Shown: positions 17,878 to 25,863, numbered from the stretch's first letter. The stretch is DNA of 64,000 bases from Afipia felis ATCC 53690 (GCF_000314735.2 NZ_KB375270.1:62001-126000), one strand, 5' to 3'. Program-made: numbers and translations. Notes: generated by a model not told the origin, from the sequence alone.

Positions 17878-19797
17878 ATGTCCGATATCGTTCTTACGGC
17901 GTCAGTTCGCCAGAACCTGCTGTCGCTGCAGTCGACTGCGGATCTGTTGGCCACAACCCAAAACCGTCTTGCGACCGGCAAGAAGGTCAACTCGGCCCTC
18001 GACAATCCGACGAATTTCTTCACCGCGGCCTCCCTCGACGCGCGTGCCTCCGACATCAACAACCTGCTCGATGGCATCGGCAACGGTGTGCAGGTGCTTC
18101 AGGCCGCCAATACCGGCATCACCTCGCTGCAGAAGCTGATCGACAGCGCCAAGTCGATCGCCAACCAGGCGCTGCAGACCCAGGCCGGTTACACCAAGTC
18201 TTATGTGAAGACAGGTGCTAACCTCGGCGCAAACGGCTCCAACATTCTCGGGACCTCGACGCCTGCGACGCCTGGTACGGTTACAGCCGGTGCATTTACA
18301 CCGGTCAACGTGTCGACCGTGGGCACTCCTGCGACGACCGCATCGATCGACGCCGGAACCTTAGGCACGGTGGACCTGTCAGGTGCGGGCACGATCAGCT
18401 TCACGGTCAATATTGACGGCACCAACCACAACATCACGCTGGACAACACCATCACTGCTGTCGATAAGACCCAGGTCACCGGCAACGAACTCGCTGCGGC
18501 GATCAATGCGCAGATCGGCGGTGGTAGTACGGCAGCGAGCTTCGCCAGCGGTCATCTGACCTTTACCTCGCCGACGGCGGGTGCAGGCGGCTCTGTTACG
18601 ATCTCGGGAACGACTGGTACGCAGGCCGGAAACTCCGGTATTGCCGACCATGCTATTGTCAGCGGCACGAACACCGGCGCCGATTCACTGAGCTTCTCTG
18701 TCACGGTCGATGGCGGTGCAGCGCAGCCCGTGACGATCAGTTCGGCAACCGTCGCAGCCTACAACACCGCGCACGGCACCTCGTTTAATTCCGCCAGCCT
18801 GAGCGCCACGCAGATCGCGGCGATGACGAACGCGCAGGTGGGCAGCAACGTCGCTTCGGTGTCGAACGGAAATCTTGTCTTTACGTCTCCAACTGCAGGC
18901 GTGACGTCGACGATCGCGGTCAGCGCCGTGACGACCGCCGGTGCAACCACCAACACGACAGGCATCGTTGCGGCGAACAATGTCGGCGCGCCCAGCAGCG
19001 GCGGCCTCAACGGCACGACGCTGACGATCGCTTCCACTGGCGGCGGCACCGCGACCACCATTGTCTTCGGCACTGGCCAGGGCCAGGTCTCGACCATCAA
19101 CCAGCTCAACGCCGCGCTGCTTCCGAATAATCTTCAGGCCAGCATCGACACCACTGGCGCTATCACCATCACGACATCGAACGATGCCGCATCCTCGACC
19201 GTCGGTGCGCTCGGCGGCTCCGCCACCAACCCGGGCGGACCGTTTGCCGGCCTCAGCATCGAAGATCCGACCCTCGATCCCACGTCGCAGTCAACCCGCG
19301 CCAATCTGGTGGCGCAGTACAACAACATCATCAATCAGATCAAAACCACCTCGCAGGACGCATCGTTCAACGGCGTCAACCTGCTCAACGGCGATCAGCT
19401 CAAGCTGATCTTCAACGAAACCGGCAAGTCGACGCTGAACATCACCGGCATCAATCTCGATCCGGCGGGCCTTGGTCTTGGTACGCTGACGGCGGGCACG
19501 GACTTTGTCGACAACATCGCGACCAACAAGGTGCTCGATGCGCTCAACTATGCGAGCAGCTTCCTCCGCTCGCAGGCGTCGACTCTTGGTTCGAATCTGT
19601 CGATCGTGCAGATCCGTCAGGACTTCTCGAAGCAGCTGATCAACGTGCTGCAGACGGGATCGACCAACCTGACCATTGCCGATACCAACGAGGAGGCGGC
19701 GAACAGTCAGGCGCTGTCGACTCGCCAGTCGATCGCGGTCTCCGCGCTTGCGCTGGCCAACCAGTCGCAGCAGAGCGTTCTCAAGCTCCTGCAATAA
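17878..19797 (+). CDS. fliC: Flagellin 2
   Basis: This 639-residue flagellin shares the conserved D0/D1 ends with flagellin 1, but its variable middle is longer and different. The middle contains two related modules: each has a TVNIDGT- or TVDGGAA-like strand followed later by a TFTSPTAG or VFTSPTAG strand (about residues 180-240 and 275-360), which suggests internal duplication. The ATG at 17878 follows AAGGAAGG and gives the same start (MSDIVL) as flagellin 1; the frame is open 13 codons further upstream. Tandem CtrA boxes lie upstream and a terminator follows. Confidence 0.95.
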   Translation: MSDIVLTASVRQNLLSLQSTADLLATTQNRLATGKKVNSALDNPTNFFTAASLDARASDINNLLDGIGNGVQVLQAANTGITSLQKLIDSAKSIANQALQTQAGYTKSYVKTGANLGANGSNILGTSTPATPGTVTAGAFTPVNVSTVGTPATTASIDAGTLGTVDLSGAGTISFTVNIDGTNHNITLDNTITAVDKTQVTGNELAAAINAQIGGGSTAASFASGHLTFTSPTAGAGGSVTISGTTGTQAGNSGIADHAIVSGTNTGADSLSFSVTVDGGAAQPVTISSATVAAYNTAHGTSFNSASLSATQIAAMTNAQVGSNVASVSNGNLVFTSPTAGVTSTIAVSAVTTAGATTNTTGIVAANNVGAPSSGGLNGTTLTIASTGGGTATTIVFGTGQGQVSTINQLNAALLPNNLQASIDTTGAITITTSNDAASSTVGALGGSATNPGGPFAGLSIEDPTLDPTSQSTRANLVAQYNNIINQIKTTSQDASFNGVNLLNGDQLKLIFNETGKSTLNITGINLDPAGLGLGTLTAGTDFVDNIATNKVLDALNYASSFLRSQASTLGSNLSIVQIRQDFSKQLINVLQTGSTNLTIADTNEEAANSQALSTRQSIAVSALALANQSQQSVLKLLQ

Positions 19798-19810
19798 TTC
19801 GGGCATAGTA

Positions 19811-19839
19811 AAGCGGCGGACCCGGTCCGCCGCTTTTTA
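19811..19839 (+). terminator. Terminator after flagellin 2
   Basis: AAGCGGCGGA and TCCGCCGCTT form a 10-bp stem with a CCCGG loop followed by TTT. Confidence 0.88.
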
Positions 19840-19941
19840 CCGGTCGGCGGCAGTTAAACGCGACCAATCTGCGTAAACTTATTTTAAGCGGATATCTTTA
19901 CAATTATCCGAAGACGACGAAGCCAATCATCGGGGTCATCT

Positions 19942-20307
19942 ATGTCGAATGCCGCTCAAGCGTATGCCCGCACTGCTCAGACCACATCTTCCCCCCGTGA
20001 AATCGAAGCGCAGGCGTTGTTGAAGGCGGCCAGAAAACTTCAAGACGCGATGAGCAACTGGGATCATACCGACGCCGCCGTCAACGATGCCCTGCTGTTC
20101 AATCGTAAGCTCTGGTCTATTCTGTTGAGCGCGGTGATGAGCGACGAGAGCCCGCAGACCATCGAGGTCCGTCAGAACATTGCCAACATCGGTACATTCG
20201 TCATGACCCAGACGGCCGAGATACAGATCGCGCCGAATCCGGAATTGCTGAAGCCGCTGATCGAGATTAACCGCAATCTCGCCGCCGGCCTGTCCGGACG
20301 TGCCTGA
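19942..20307 (+). CDS. flaF: Flagellar biosynthesis regulator FlaF
   Basis: This 121-residue protein matches FlaF, which in Caulobacter is needed for flagellin synthesis and counteracts FlbT. Conserved features are SNAAQAYARTAQ at the N terminus, EAQALLKAARKL, and NRKLWSILLSAV in the middle. It is small, helical and cytoplasmic. It follows flagellin 2 after a terminator, so it probably has its own promoter; a near-CtrA sequence, GTAA-ACTTATT-TTAA, lies at 19873-19887. A gene of unknown function follows 23 bases downstream. Confidence 0.92.
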   Translation: MSNAAQAYARTAQTTSSPREIEAQALLKAARKLQDAMSNWDHTDAAVNDALLFNRKLWSILLSAVMSDESPQTIEVRQNIANIGTFVMTQTAEIQIAPNPELLKPLIEINRNLAAGLSGRA

Positions 20308-20330
20308 TCGCAAACGGCGAGGGTGAGCCC

Positions 20331-20705
20331 GTGGCCGACATCTACAGCATCATCTCGTCGAACTACGTTACCGTTGGCAACAATATCTCGGGCTTGGCGA
20401 ATTCGAGCACGCCCTACGTTCCGGTCGATGCCTCCCTGTATCAGGGCAGCTGGACCGGAGCCTATGCCGACAACACCAAGTTCACGATCCAGATTTCGAA
20501 CGTGACAGGTTTTCGCGCCAAGGTCCGCTACCAGAGTGGTTCGACCCTGAAGTACCAGGACATCCTCATCAAGGATAACTCGTTCAAGTTCGGCGATTCG
20601 AAATTCACCCTCACCCAGACGGGCAAGGCGCAGGTCAAGACTGTGATGACAAATGCAGCGACCGGCGCGCAGTCTCTCGAGACGGCCTACGCCACGATGG
20701 ACTGA
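20331..20705 (+). CDS. Unknown protein in flaF unit
   Basis: This 124-residue protein is not recognised. It starts with GTG after a GAGGGTGA ribosome-binding site and begins MADIYSIISSNY. The composition is that of a beta-rich protein: alternating strands such as TGFRAKVRYQSG and KFTIQISNV, no Cys, no signal peptide and no membrane segment. The first 35 residues resemble the start of an exported flagellar-type substrate only in being polar and Ser/Asn-rich, which is weak. Its position 23 bases after flaF and before a terminator suggests a role in filament production or assembly. Confidence 0.75.
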   Translation: MADIYSIISSNYVTVGNNISGLANSSTPYVPVDASLYQGSWTGAYADNTKFTIQISNVTGFRAKVRYQSGSTLKYQDILIKDNSFKFGDSKFTLTQTGKAQVKTVMTNAATGAQSLETAYATMD

Positions 20706-20732
20706 AAGCTCTCATTCGGATTCATATGAAAA

Positions 20733-20760
20733 GGCCGCAGGAACTCCTGCGGCCTGTTTT
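20733..20760 (+). terminator. Terminator after flaF unit
   Basis: GGCCGCAGGA and TCCTGCGGCC arms separated by two bases are followed by TGTTTTGTTT. It ends the flaF unit and lies before the convergent flaG-like gene. Confidence 0.85.
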
Positions 20761-20783
20761 GTTTGAATGGGTATTCGACCTGC

Positions 20784-21149
20784 TTACGCATGGCGGTCGG
20801 CGCGATGCTCAGCCTTCTTTTCCTGCTTGGCTTCATCCTGCGCACGCAGGTAAGCCCGCGCCCGCAACCGCGTCTCGTCAGGATACTGATTGACGACGAG
20901 GTTGGTGCGGTTGTCGACCACCTGATACACGACCTCGGCAGCCGCTCGATCGATCATGATCTGATGGCCGAAATTGCCGTTGGCGCGGGGATCGGAACTG
21001 TTCGTCTGAACGTTCGAAGTCGCGATCACGGCCTTATCGGAATCAAGCTGTGTCCGAACAGCCGACTTCGCGGCTTCGGGTATCTGCTGCACGACAGCAG
21101 GCGTCACGACCGACGCTCCCACCGGTCTGATGCTGAAATCCGTGCTCAT
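20784..21149 (-). CDS. FlaG-like protein
   Basis: This 121-residue protein has a disordered N-terminal half and a C-terminal half containing RAAAEVVYQVVDNRTNLVVN followed by QYPDE. That resembles the FlaG family, where a strand pattern of the type V-x-V-x-D-x-x-T-x-x-V-V-x-Q-x-P is diagnostic. FlaG proteins affect filament length or polarity-dependent assembly. The last 25 residues are strongly charged (Lys/Glu/Arg), an extension. The gene stands alone on the minus strand, convergent with the flaF unit, with GGAGG just before the ATG. The family assignment is tentative. Confidence 0.65.
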   Translation of the reverse strand: MSTDFSIRPVGASVVTPAVVQQIPEAAKSAVRTQLDSDKAVIATSNVQTNSSDPRANGNFGHQIMIDRAAAEVVYQVVDNRTNLVVNQYPDETRLRARAYLRAQDEAKQEKKAEHRADRHA

Positions 21150-21285
21150 GGCTGCCTCCTGGCCTCCTTTGAGTCAAAGTGCTTCCTTTGGGAACACCTT
21201 GGAACAGGAAGTCTGAAGGCAGTGCTAGGAGCGGGGTCGCAATTTGAATCGAATTGTATCGTGTGGCGCGCAACGATGCGCCGAC

Positions 21286-21320
21286 ATCCTCTGGATTCCC
21301 GTTTTCACAGGAATGACGAA
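21286..21320. repeat. Possible dispersed ATTCCC/GGAAT palindromic repeat
   Basis: The noncoding bases between the flaG-like and flgN-like genes contain TGGATTCCC followed nine bases later by AGGAATGACGA. This has the form of short intergenic palindromic repeats common in proteobacterial genomes. Only one copy is visible in the window, so repeat status cannot be shown. Confidence 0.35.
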
Positions 21321-21330
21321 GAGAGGGTCC

Positions 21331-21822
21331 TTAAAGCGAGCGGCTGAGCGTCAGCGGTGCGGAGTAACGATGGTTCGGCGCCGCGCGTTGGCCCGCGGCA
21401 GTATAACCTTGCGGGTTGCGGCGCCGCTGGATTTCGCCGTTCACGCCGCGAATGATGCCTTCGGACACCGCATGTGCGGTCGCGAGCACGGTAAGGTTGA
21501 CCTGCAACATGGCGCGGAAGGTGTCGTGATGGCGATGGAGTGTTGCCAGTAGTTCAGGTGTCGATCGCTTGAGGTAGGGGGCGCTGTGCTTGATCTCGGA
21601 GACAGCACGCATGTAGTTGCGCGAGGCTTCGCCTTTCCTGTCTTCGAGTGCGATCGCCTCACGCACCTTGCCCGCGCGCACGAGTTCGGTTTCCTGCTCC
21701 ACGATGTCGAGCAGGCTCGCCATGATGCTCATCAATCCGTCCGCTAGCCGTCGCGCATCGGCCGGCGTCGAGGCCGGGACGATCGGCGCTGGCGCATTGT
21801 GTTGTGAAGACATGGTGTTCAT
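21331..21822 (-). CDS. FlgN-like flagellar export chaperone
   Basis: This 163-residue protein is mostly helical: a first long helix (residues 18-50, DARRLADGLMSIMASLLDIV) and a second containing LLATLHRHHDTFRAMLQVNL. This resembles FlgN-type chaperones, which bind FlgK and FlgL before export. The last 30 residues are Arg/Asn-rich and unstructured. It starts 15 bases after flgJ on the same strand and is the third gene of flgI-flgJ-flgN. Sequence similarity in this family is low, so the call depends on fold pattern and position. Confidence 0.7.
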   Translation of the reverse strand: MNTMSSQHNAPAPIVPASTPADARRLADGLMSIMASLLDIVEQETELVRAGKVREAIALEDRKGEASRNYMRAVSEIKHSAPYLKRSTPELLATLHRHHDTFRAMLQVNLTVLATAHAVSEGIIRGVNGEIQRRRNPQGYTAAGQRAAPNHRYSAPLTLSRSL

Positions 21823-21837
21823 GGGGAAACTCCCGGC

Positions 21838-22167
21838 TTAAGCTGCTTTGTTGGCCTGCTGCGTAATCAGCGTGCGATAGACTTCATCGCCGATACCGAT
21901 GCCGCCGGCCTTGGCGAACGAGCGCGCATACTGGTCGGTCATCATCGAGCGCCAGACGCCGGTGCCCGGCGTGTCGCCGAACGGGCCTTCGCCTTTCAAG
22001 CCGGACGTCATTTGCGAAAACATCGAATTGAGGAACACCGCCTCGAAATCTTCCGCCTTGGCTTTCGCCTTGGCCCGGTTCTCAGGCGAGACCTTCTCGA
22101 GTGCCTGGGCGAACAGCGGATCGGTGCGACCGTTGATGAGCGGCATGGAGGGTGATGCGGTCATCAC
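21838..22167 (-). CDS. flgJ: Rod-binding protein FlgJ, short form
   Basis: This 109-residue protein corresponds only to the N-terminal rod-capping domain of FlgJ (AEDFEAVFLNSMFSQMTSGL, with the GVWRSMMTDQYARSFAKAGG segment). The C-terminal muramidase domain of enteric FlgJ is absent, as is usual in alphaproteobacteria, where the gene is sometimes called cheL. Another enzyme must open the peptidoglycan for the rod. The start codon overlaps the flgI stop codon by four bases, indicating translational coupling. Confidence 0.9.
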   Translation of the reverse strand: MMTASPSMPLINGRTDPLFAQALEKVSPENRAKAKAKAEDFEAVFLNSMFSQMTSGLKGEGPFGDTPGTGVWRSMMTDQYARSFAKAGGIGIGDEVYRTLITQQANKAA

Positions 22168-23273
22168 ATCACCTCGATGTCGGCCTGGATCGCGCCCGCG
22201 GCCTTGATCGCCTGCAGGATGCTGATCATGTCGCGCGGGCCGATGCCCAATCCATTGAGGCCGTCGACGAGTTGCTGGAGCGAGACGCCGTCTTTGACCA
22301 GGGCGAGCTTTCTGCCGTCTTCCCGAACACCGACATTGGTGTTCGGCGTCACGACAGTCCGTCCGTTGCCGAACGCATTGGGCTGGCTGACTTGGGGGCT
22401 CTCTGAAATCGTCACGGTGAGATTGCCTTGTGCCACCGCGACCATGCTGACGCGCACGTCGCGGCCCATGACAATGATGCCCGAGCGTTCGTCGATGATA
22501 ATCTTGGCGCCGATGTCCGGTTCGACCTGGAGTTGTTCGATCTCGGTCAGCAACGCGACGACATTGCCTTTGAATTCCGCCGGAATGCTGAGCTGCACGG
22601 TCGACGGATCGACAGGCTCGGCGACCTTGTTGCCGAGATAGTCGTTGACGGCGGCGGCGATGCGCTTCGCCGTGGTGAAGTCGCTGTTGCGCAGCGCAAG
22701 CCGAACGTTTGGCAGGCGGTTAAGCGCAAATTCGATCTCGCGTTCGACCAGCGCGCCGTTGGCGATGCGACCGTTGGTCGGTACACCCTTGGTGACGCTG
22801 GCCGCCTGGCCTTCCGCCGAAAAGCCGCCGATCGCAAGTGAGCCTTGCGCAACCGCATAGACGTTGCCGTCGGCGCCGAGCAGGGGGGTGACGAGCAGGG
22901 TGCCACCCTGCAGGCTCTTGGCGTCGCCCATCGCCGAGACGGTGACGTCCATTCGCGTGCCTTGGGTCGCGAAGGCGGGCAGGTTGCCGGTCACCATGAC
23001 CGCGGCGACGTTGCCAGTGCGGATCGTGGCGCCGCGGATGTTGACGCCCATGCGTTCCAGCATCGCCTGCAGCGATTGCTTGGTGAAGGGGATGTTGTTG
23101 AGGGTATCGCCGGTGCCATTGAGGCCGACGACGAGACCGTAACCGATCAACTGGTTCTGGCGCACGCCTTCGATATTGGCGAGATCCTTGATGCGCGATG
23201 TCGCGCAGGCAGGCCCGATCGCGATCAAAGTCGCGATGGCCGCTCCGCACAGCGCCTGAAATAGCCGAACCAT
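22164..23273 (-). CDS. flgI: Flagellar P-ring protein FlgI
   Basis: This 369-residue protein forms the periplasmic P-ring bushing around the rod. It has a signal peptide ending at about ACATS, followed by SRIKDLANIEGVRQNQLIGY, the family hallmark, and VVGLNGTGD. The C terminus includes RDMISILQAIKAAGA. The ATG at 23273 is chosen because GGGAGCGAGG precedes it and it places the signal peptide at the N terminus; the frame is open 16 codons further upstream. A sigma-54 element lies 70-84 bp upstream. It leads flgI-flgJ-flgN. Confidence 0.95.
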   Translation of the reverse strand: MVRLFQALCGAAIATLIAIGPACATSRIKDLANIEGVRQNQLIGYGLVVGLNGTGDTLNNIPFTKQSLQAMLERMGVNIRGATIRTGNVAAVMVTGNLPAFATQGTRMDVTVSAMGDAKSLQGGTLLVTPLLGADGNVYAVAQGSLAIGGFSAEGQAASVTKGVPTNGRIANGALVEREIEFALNRLPNVRLALRNSDFTTAKRIAAAVNDYLGNKVAEPVDPSTVQLSIPAEFKGNVVALLTEIEQLQVEPDIGAKIIIDERSGIIVMGRDVRVSMVAVAQGNLTVTISESPQVSQPNAFGNGRTVVTPNTNVGVREDGRKLALVKDGVSLQQLVDGLNGLGIGPRDMISILQAIKAAGAIQADIEVM

Positions 23274-23342
23274 CCTCGCTCCCCGCTGAGGTTCCGTCTC
23301 ACTTGGTCCACCCGCTCCCACAGGAGAACCGGCGATTGCCTT

Positions 23343-23357
23343 GCGAGAGCCGTGCCA
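23343..23357 (-). promoter_or_regulatory. Sigma-54 promoter of flgI
   Basis: Read leftward the sequence is TGGCACG-GCTC-TCGC, a -24/-12 element with one mismatch (TCGC for TTGC). The flgF promoter has the same TCGC variant. An ftr-like palindrome lies about 92 bp upstream at 23441-23465. Confidence 0.7.
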
Positions 23358-23440
23358 GTTTCCGGTAGAGTTGATTCATTGAAATTGCTTGGCTTTTCTG
23401 ACCGCATATCGATCTTTGGACCGGTGCGGCTGCTCCGAAC

Positions 23441-23465
23441 TTGCCGGACCGGCAAATTCTGCCGG
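23441..23465. promoter_or_regulatory. Overlapping FlbD ftr-like palindromes between flgI and fliX
   Basis: Two palindromes share one arm: TTGCCGG-A-CCGGCAA at 23441-23455 and CCGGCA-AATTC-TGCCGG at 23449-23465. The second is identical in design to the site before flgE. They are placed to act on the sigma-54 promoter of flgI and possibly on fliX. Confidence 0.6.
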
Positions 23466-23469
23466 GTCG

Positions 23470-23484
23470 TTTAGGAATTCTTAA
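23470..23484. promoter_or_regulatory. CtrA-like box before fliX
   Basis: TTTA-GGAATTC-TTAA differs from the CtrA consensus at one base and is followed by CC as in many CtrA sites. It lies 100 bp before the fliX start, next to the ftr-like palindromes. Confidence 0.4.
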
Positions 23485-23583
23485 CCATGAAGGCGCAAAT
23501 CTCGCGGCATAGCTCGTGTGTCCCTTCGTCGGGCTGAGACGCTGCAGGGCAGGCAACTAGGCCAACGGCCGAGCGAGACGATC

Positions 23584-23994
23584 ATGCGAATCAACGGACC
23601 CAACGGCACCACTTTCGGAACGGCCACATCGAGTGTGCGGCGGACGAGTTCCGGCGGTTTCACCCTCGATGAGATGACGACGGCGACCGAGACCCGCGCC
23701 GCGACTGCGCCACGCGCCGCCGCCGGCATCGATGCGTTGCTGGCGCTTCAGGGGATCGAGGAAGATCCGACCCAGCGCCGCAGACGCTCCGTCGCGCGCG
23801 GCAAGAACGCGCTCGACCTTCTCGATGATCTCAAGATCGGAATGCTGTCGGGGACGCTGGATCCGTCGATGGTGAACCGGCTCCGCGGAGCGGCGACCGA
23901 ATTGAAGATGGGTTCGGGAGATGCGGGCCTCGACCAGGTGCTCTCCGAGATCGAGTTGCGGGTCGAAGTCGAGATCGCAAAAGCTGCGCGCTGA
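23584..23994 (+). CDS. fliX: Flagellar assembly regulator FliX
   Basis: This 136-residue protein matches FliX, which in Caulobacter couples assembly of the early flagellar structure to FlbD activity. Conserved segments are MRINGPNGT at the N terminus, GIDALLALQGIEED in the middle, and GKNALDLLDDLKIGMLSG. The ATG at 23584 is chosen because the conserved N terminus starts there; the frame is open 22 codons further. It is divergent from flgI, the same arrangement as in Caulobacter. FlbD itself is not encoded in the window. Confidence 0.9.
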   Translation: MRINGPNGTTFGTATSSVRRTSSGGFTLDEMTTATETRAATAPRAAAGIDALLALQGIEEDPTQRRRRSVARGKNALDLLDDLKIGMLSGTLDPSMVNRLRGAATELKMGSGDAGLDQVLSEIELRVEVEIAKAAR

Positions 23995-24213
23995 AATAGG
24001 TCGCGGATTCACTCTGGCGATATTTGGCGAAGTTTCTCATTTTTCGCGTCAGAAGCTCCGTTTTGCGGGCATTTTCGGCAATTCTGTCCCCAGTTCCGCA
24101 GTAAACGGGGCATAGCCCGGGCGGAGGGCTTTCCCTGTATTGTCTGTCATGGATCGCCGCTATATAAGCACCGCCCGGCGACCCGGATCGCCCTGGCTGG
24201 GGGATGAGAATCG

Positions 24214-24627
24214 GTGTTGGAAAAAGTGAAGCCTTATAAGCCGTCCGAGAAGGAGCCGTTCATGAACGAACGGCAGCGCGAATACTTCCGCGCCAAACTT
24301 CTCGCCTGGAAGGAGGAGATCCTGCGCGAGGCGAAAACCACGCTTCAGCAGTTGCAGGAAGAGAACGTCAATCACCCCGATCTTGCCGATCGTGCATCGT
24401 CGGAAACCGATCGTGCCATCGAGCTTCGTGCTCGAGATCGCCAGCGCAAGCTGATCTCTAAGATCGACGCTGCGATCCAGCGCATCGAGGACAACACCTA
24501 CGGTTATTGCGAGGAGACCGGCGAGCCGATTTCGCTGAAGCGGCTCGAAGCACGGCCGATCGCGACGCTGTCGGTCGAGGCGCAGGAGCGTCACGAAAAG
24601 CGCGAGAAGGTCTATCGCGACGAATAG
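24214..24627 (+). CDS. dksA: DksA-type RNA polymerase-binding factor with one Cys
   Basis: This 137-residue protein has the DksA coiled coil (ERQREYFRAKLLAWKEEILR and RASSETDRAIELRARDR) carrying the Asp and Ala of the tip, and the TYGYCEETGEP region of the zinc-finger domain. Of the four zinc ligands only the first Cys remains; the others are Thr, Ser and Ala. A functional single-Cys DksA is known from Rhodobacter sphaeroides. DksA acts with ppGpp on transcription initiation. The start is GTG at 24214. It lies 220 bp after fliX in the same direction, probably with its own promoter. Confidence 0.9.
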   Translation: MLEKVKPYKPSEKEPFMNERQREYFRAKLLAWKEEILREAKTTLQQLQEENVNHPDLADRASSETDRAIELRARDRQRKLISKIDAAIQRIEDNTYGYCEETGEPISLKRLEARPIATLSVEAQERHEKREKVYRDE

Positions 24628-24745
24628 ACGGCTTTGATTGTTGTAGGGTTTTGCGGCGCGCGATGACGGTTCAGTCTCGCGCGCCGTTTTCGTTTGACGT
24701 CGTCCGATCAATTTATGCCGTTCAGCTTGATAAAGCCCCCGCAAG

Positions 24746-24985
24746 TTACGTGGGTGGAGACACAACGGCGGGCGGAAAGAGGGCAGTCAATAGTGCCACC
24801 AGCAGGATCACGATTCCTGCGCCGACTCCCATTCCTATGATGATCCCGAGAACGAGATCGGGAATTCCATCGTTCTGGTCGTCTTTCATGGCGAGCGGAA
24901 CGGTACGCCGGTTTTTACCGGCCAGAAATTTCAAAAAAGAGGTATCGATGCCCAACGCTGCCTTGGTGGCCACGTTCGTGTTCAT
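24746..24985 (-). CDS. Small single-pass membrane protein, unknown
   Basis: This 79-residue protein has a soluble N-terminal half with several Lys/Arg residues and an acidic DDQNDGIPD stretch, followed by one hydrophobic segment (LVLGIIIGMGVGAGIVILLV) and a Pro-rich end. It is not recognised. GGGAGAGG precedes the ATG, which supports translation. It lies 129 bases downstream of flgH on the same strand, with a strong hairpin between, so it may be read at reduced level from the flgF unit or separately. Confidence 0.6.
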   Translation of the reverse strand: MNTNVATKAALGIDTSFLKFLAGKNRRTVPLAMKDDQNDGIPDLVLGIIIGMGVGAGIVILLVALLTALFPPAVVSPPT

Positions 24986-25003
24986 GCCTCTCCCGGAAAC
25001 GGT

Positions 25004-25038
25004 CGCGGCCTCCGCCAGGGGAGCTGGCGAAGGCCGCG
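25004..25038. repeat. Inverted repeat between flgH and small gene
   Basis: CGCGGCCT-C-CGCCA and TGGCG-A-AGGCCGCG form a stem of 13 pairs with one mismatch and a 7-base loop. There is no T-run on the minus strand, so it may be an attenuator or mRNA 3'-end structure for flgF-flgG-flgA-flgH rather than a complete terminator. Confidence 0.55.
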
Positions 25039-25113
25039 TCGTATACGCCTTTCCATGCCTAGGTTCACGGATTGGCGTGGGAGCTCGGAAGATCGCGAAG
25101 GGAGAGTTCGCGA

Positions 25114-25863
25114 TCAGAACGGAAGCAGGATGTCCATCACCTGTTGTCCCAAGCGCGCCTGCTGGACGTCGGTGATTTGGCCGCGGCCGCCATAGGCGAT
25201 GCGGGCCTGCGCGATCTTGCTGGAGTCGATGGTGTTGTCGCTCTGGATGTCTTCCGGCCGCACGATGCCCGCGACCACCAGTTCGCGAATTTCAAAGTTG
25301 ACGCGGATCTCCTGCTTGCCTTCGACCACGAGATTGCCGTTCGGCAGCAGCTGCGTGACCACGGCGGCGACGTTGGTCTGCAAGGCTTCCTGCCGCGTGA
25401 TCGAACCCTTGCCGTCGGTAGAGGAGGTCGAATCCGTCGTCAGCATGTTGCCCGCGGTATTGGTGCCGGGCACCTTTTTCACGCCGAAGAAGCTGGTGAT
25501 GTTGGAATCCTCGGTGCCGGACCGGCTGCGCTGGGTTTCGTTGGCGATGTTGGCCTTGTCGGTGATGTTGACGGTGATGGTGAGAATGTCGCCGACCTGA
25601 TGGGCGCGCTGATCCTTGAAGAAGGCGCGTGAACCGTTCCGCCACAGCGAGTTGGGATTGTAGGACGCAGGCTGCGGTGTTGGCATCGGCATCGACACTG
25701 GCTTGTAGCCCGCCTTCGTCGTCGGGTTGTCGATTGTCGAGAGTTTCGGCTGCTCGCCGACATTGGCGAGGCGTTCGAGTGAGGAGCAGCCGCTCGCGAG
25801 GCATCCGATCGTCGCGAGCGCGGCGACAGTGCGGAGGAGGTGAAGCTTGCGATGCCTGTACAT
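25114..25863 (-). CDS. flgH: Flagellar L-ring lipoprotein FlgH
   Basis: This 249-residue outer-membrane lipoprotein forms the L-ring. The lipobox is LASGC at residues 22-26, after a hydrophobic signal. Family segments include SLWRNGSRAFFKDQRAHQVG, DILTITVNI and GNLVVEGKQEIRVN near the C terminus. Its start codon shares one base with the flgA stop codon (TAATG), so the two are translationally coupled. It is the fourth gene of flgF-flgG-flgA-flgH. Confidence 0.95.
   Translation of the reverse strand: MYRHRKLHLLRTVAALATIGCLASGCSSLERLANVGEQPKLSTIDNPTTKAGYKPVSMPMPTPQPASYNPNSLWRNGSRAFFKDQRAHQVGDILTITVNITDKANIANETQRSRSGTEDSNITSFFGVKKVPGTNTAGNMLTTDSTSSTDGKGSITRQEALQTNVAAVVTQLLPNGNLVVEGKQEIRVNFEIRELVVAGIVRPEDIQSDNTIDSSKIAQARIAYGGRGQITDVQQARLGQQVMDILLPF

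Noticed and set aside
15925..19797. Repeated sequences in the two flagellin genes as a repeat array
   Set aside because: The repeats are paralogous coding ends and internal strand modules in frame, not a noncoding array; no CRISPR-like spacing exists.
21150..21330. Insertion-sequence remnant between the flaG-like and flgN-like genes
   Set aside because: Only a short imperfect palindrome is present; there is no transposase fragment, terminal repeat pair or target duplication.
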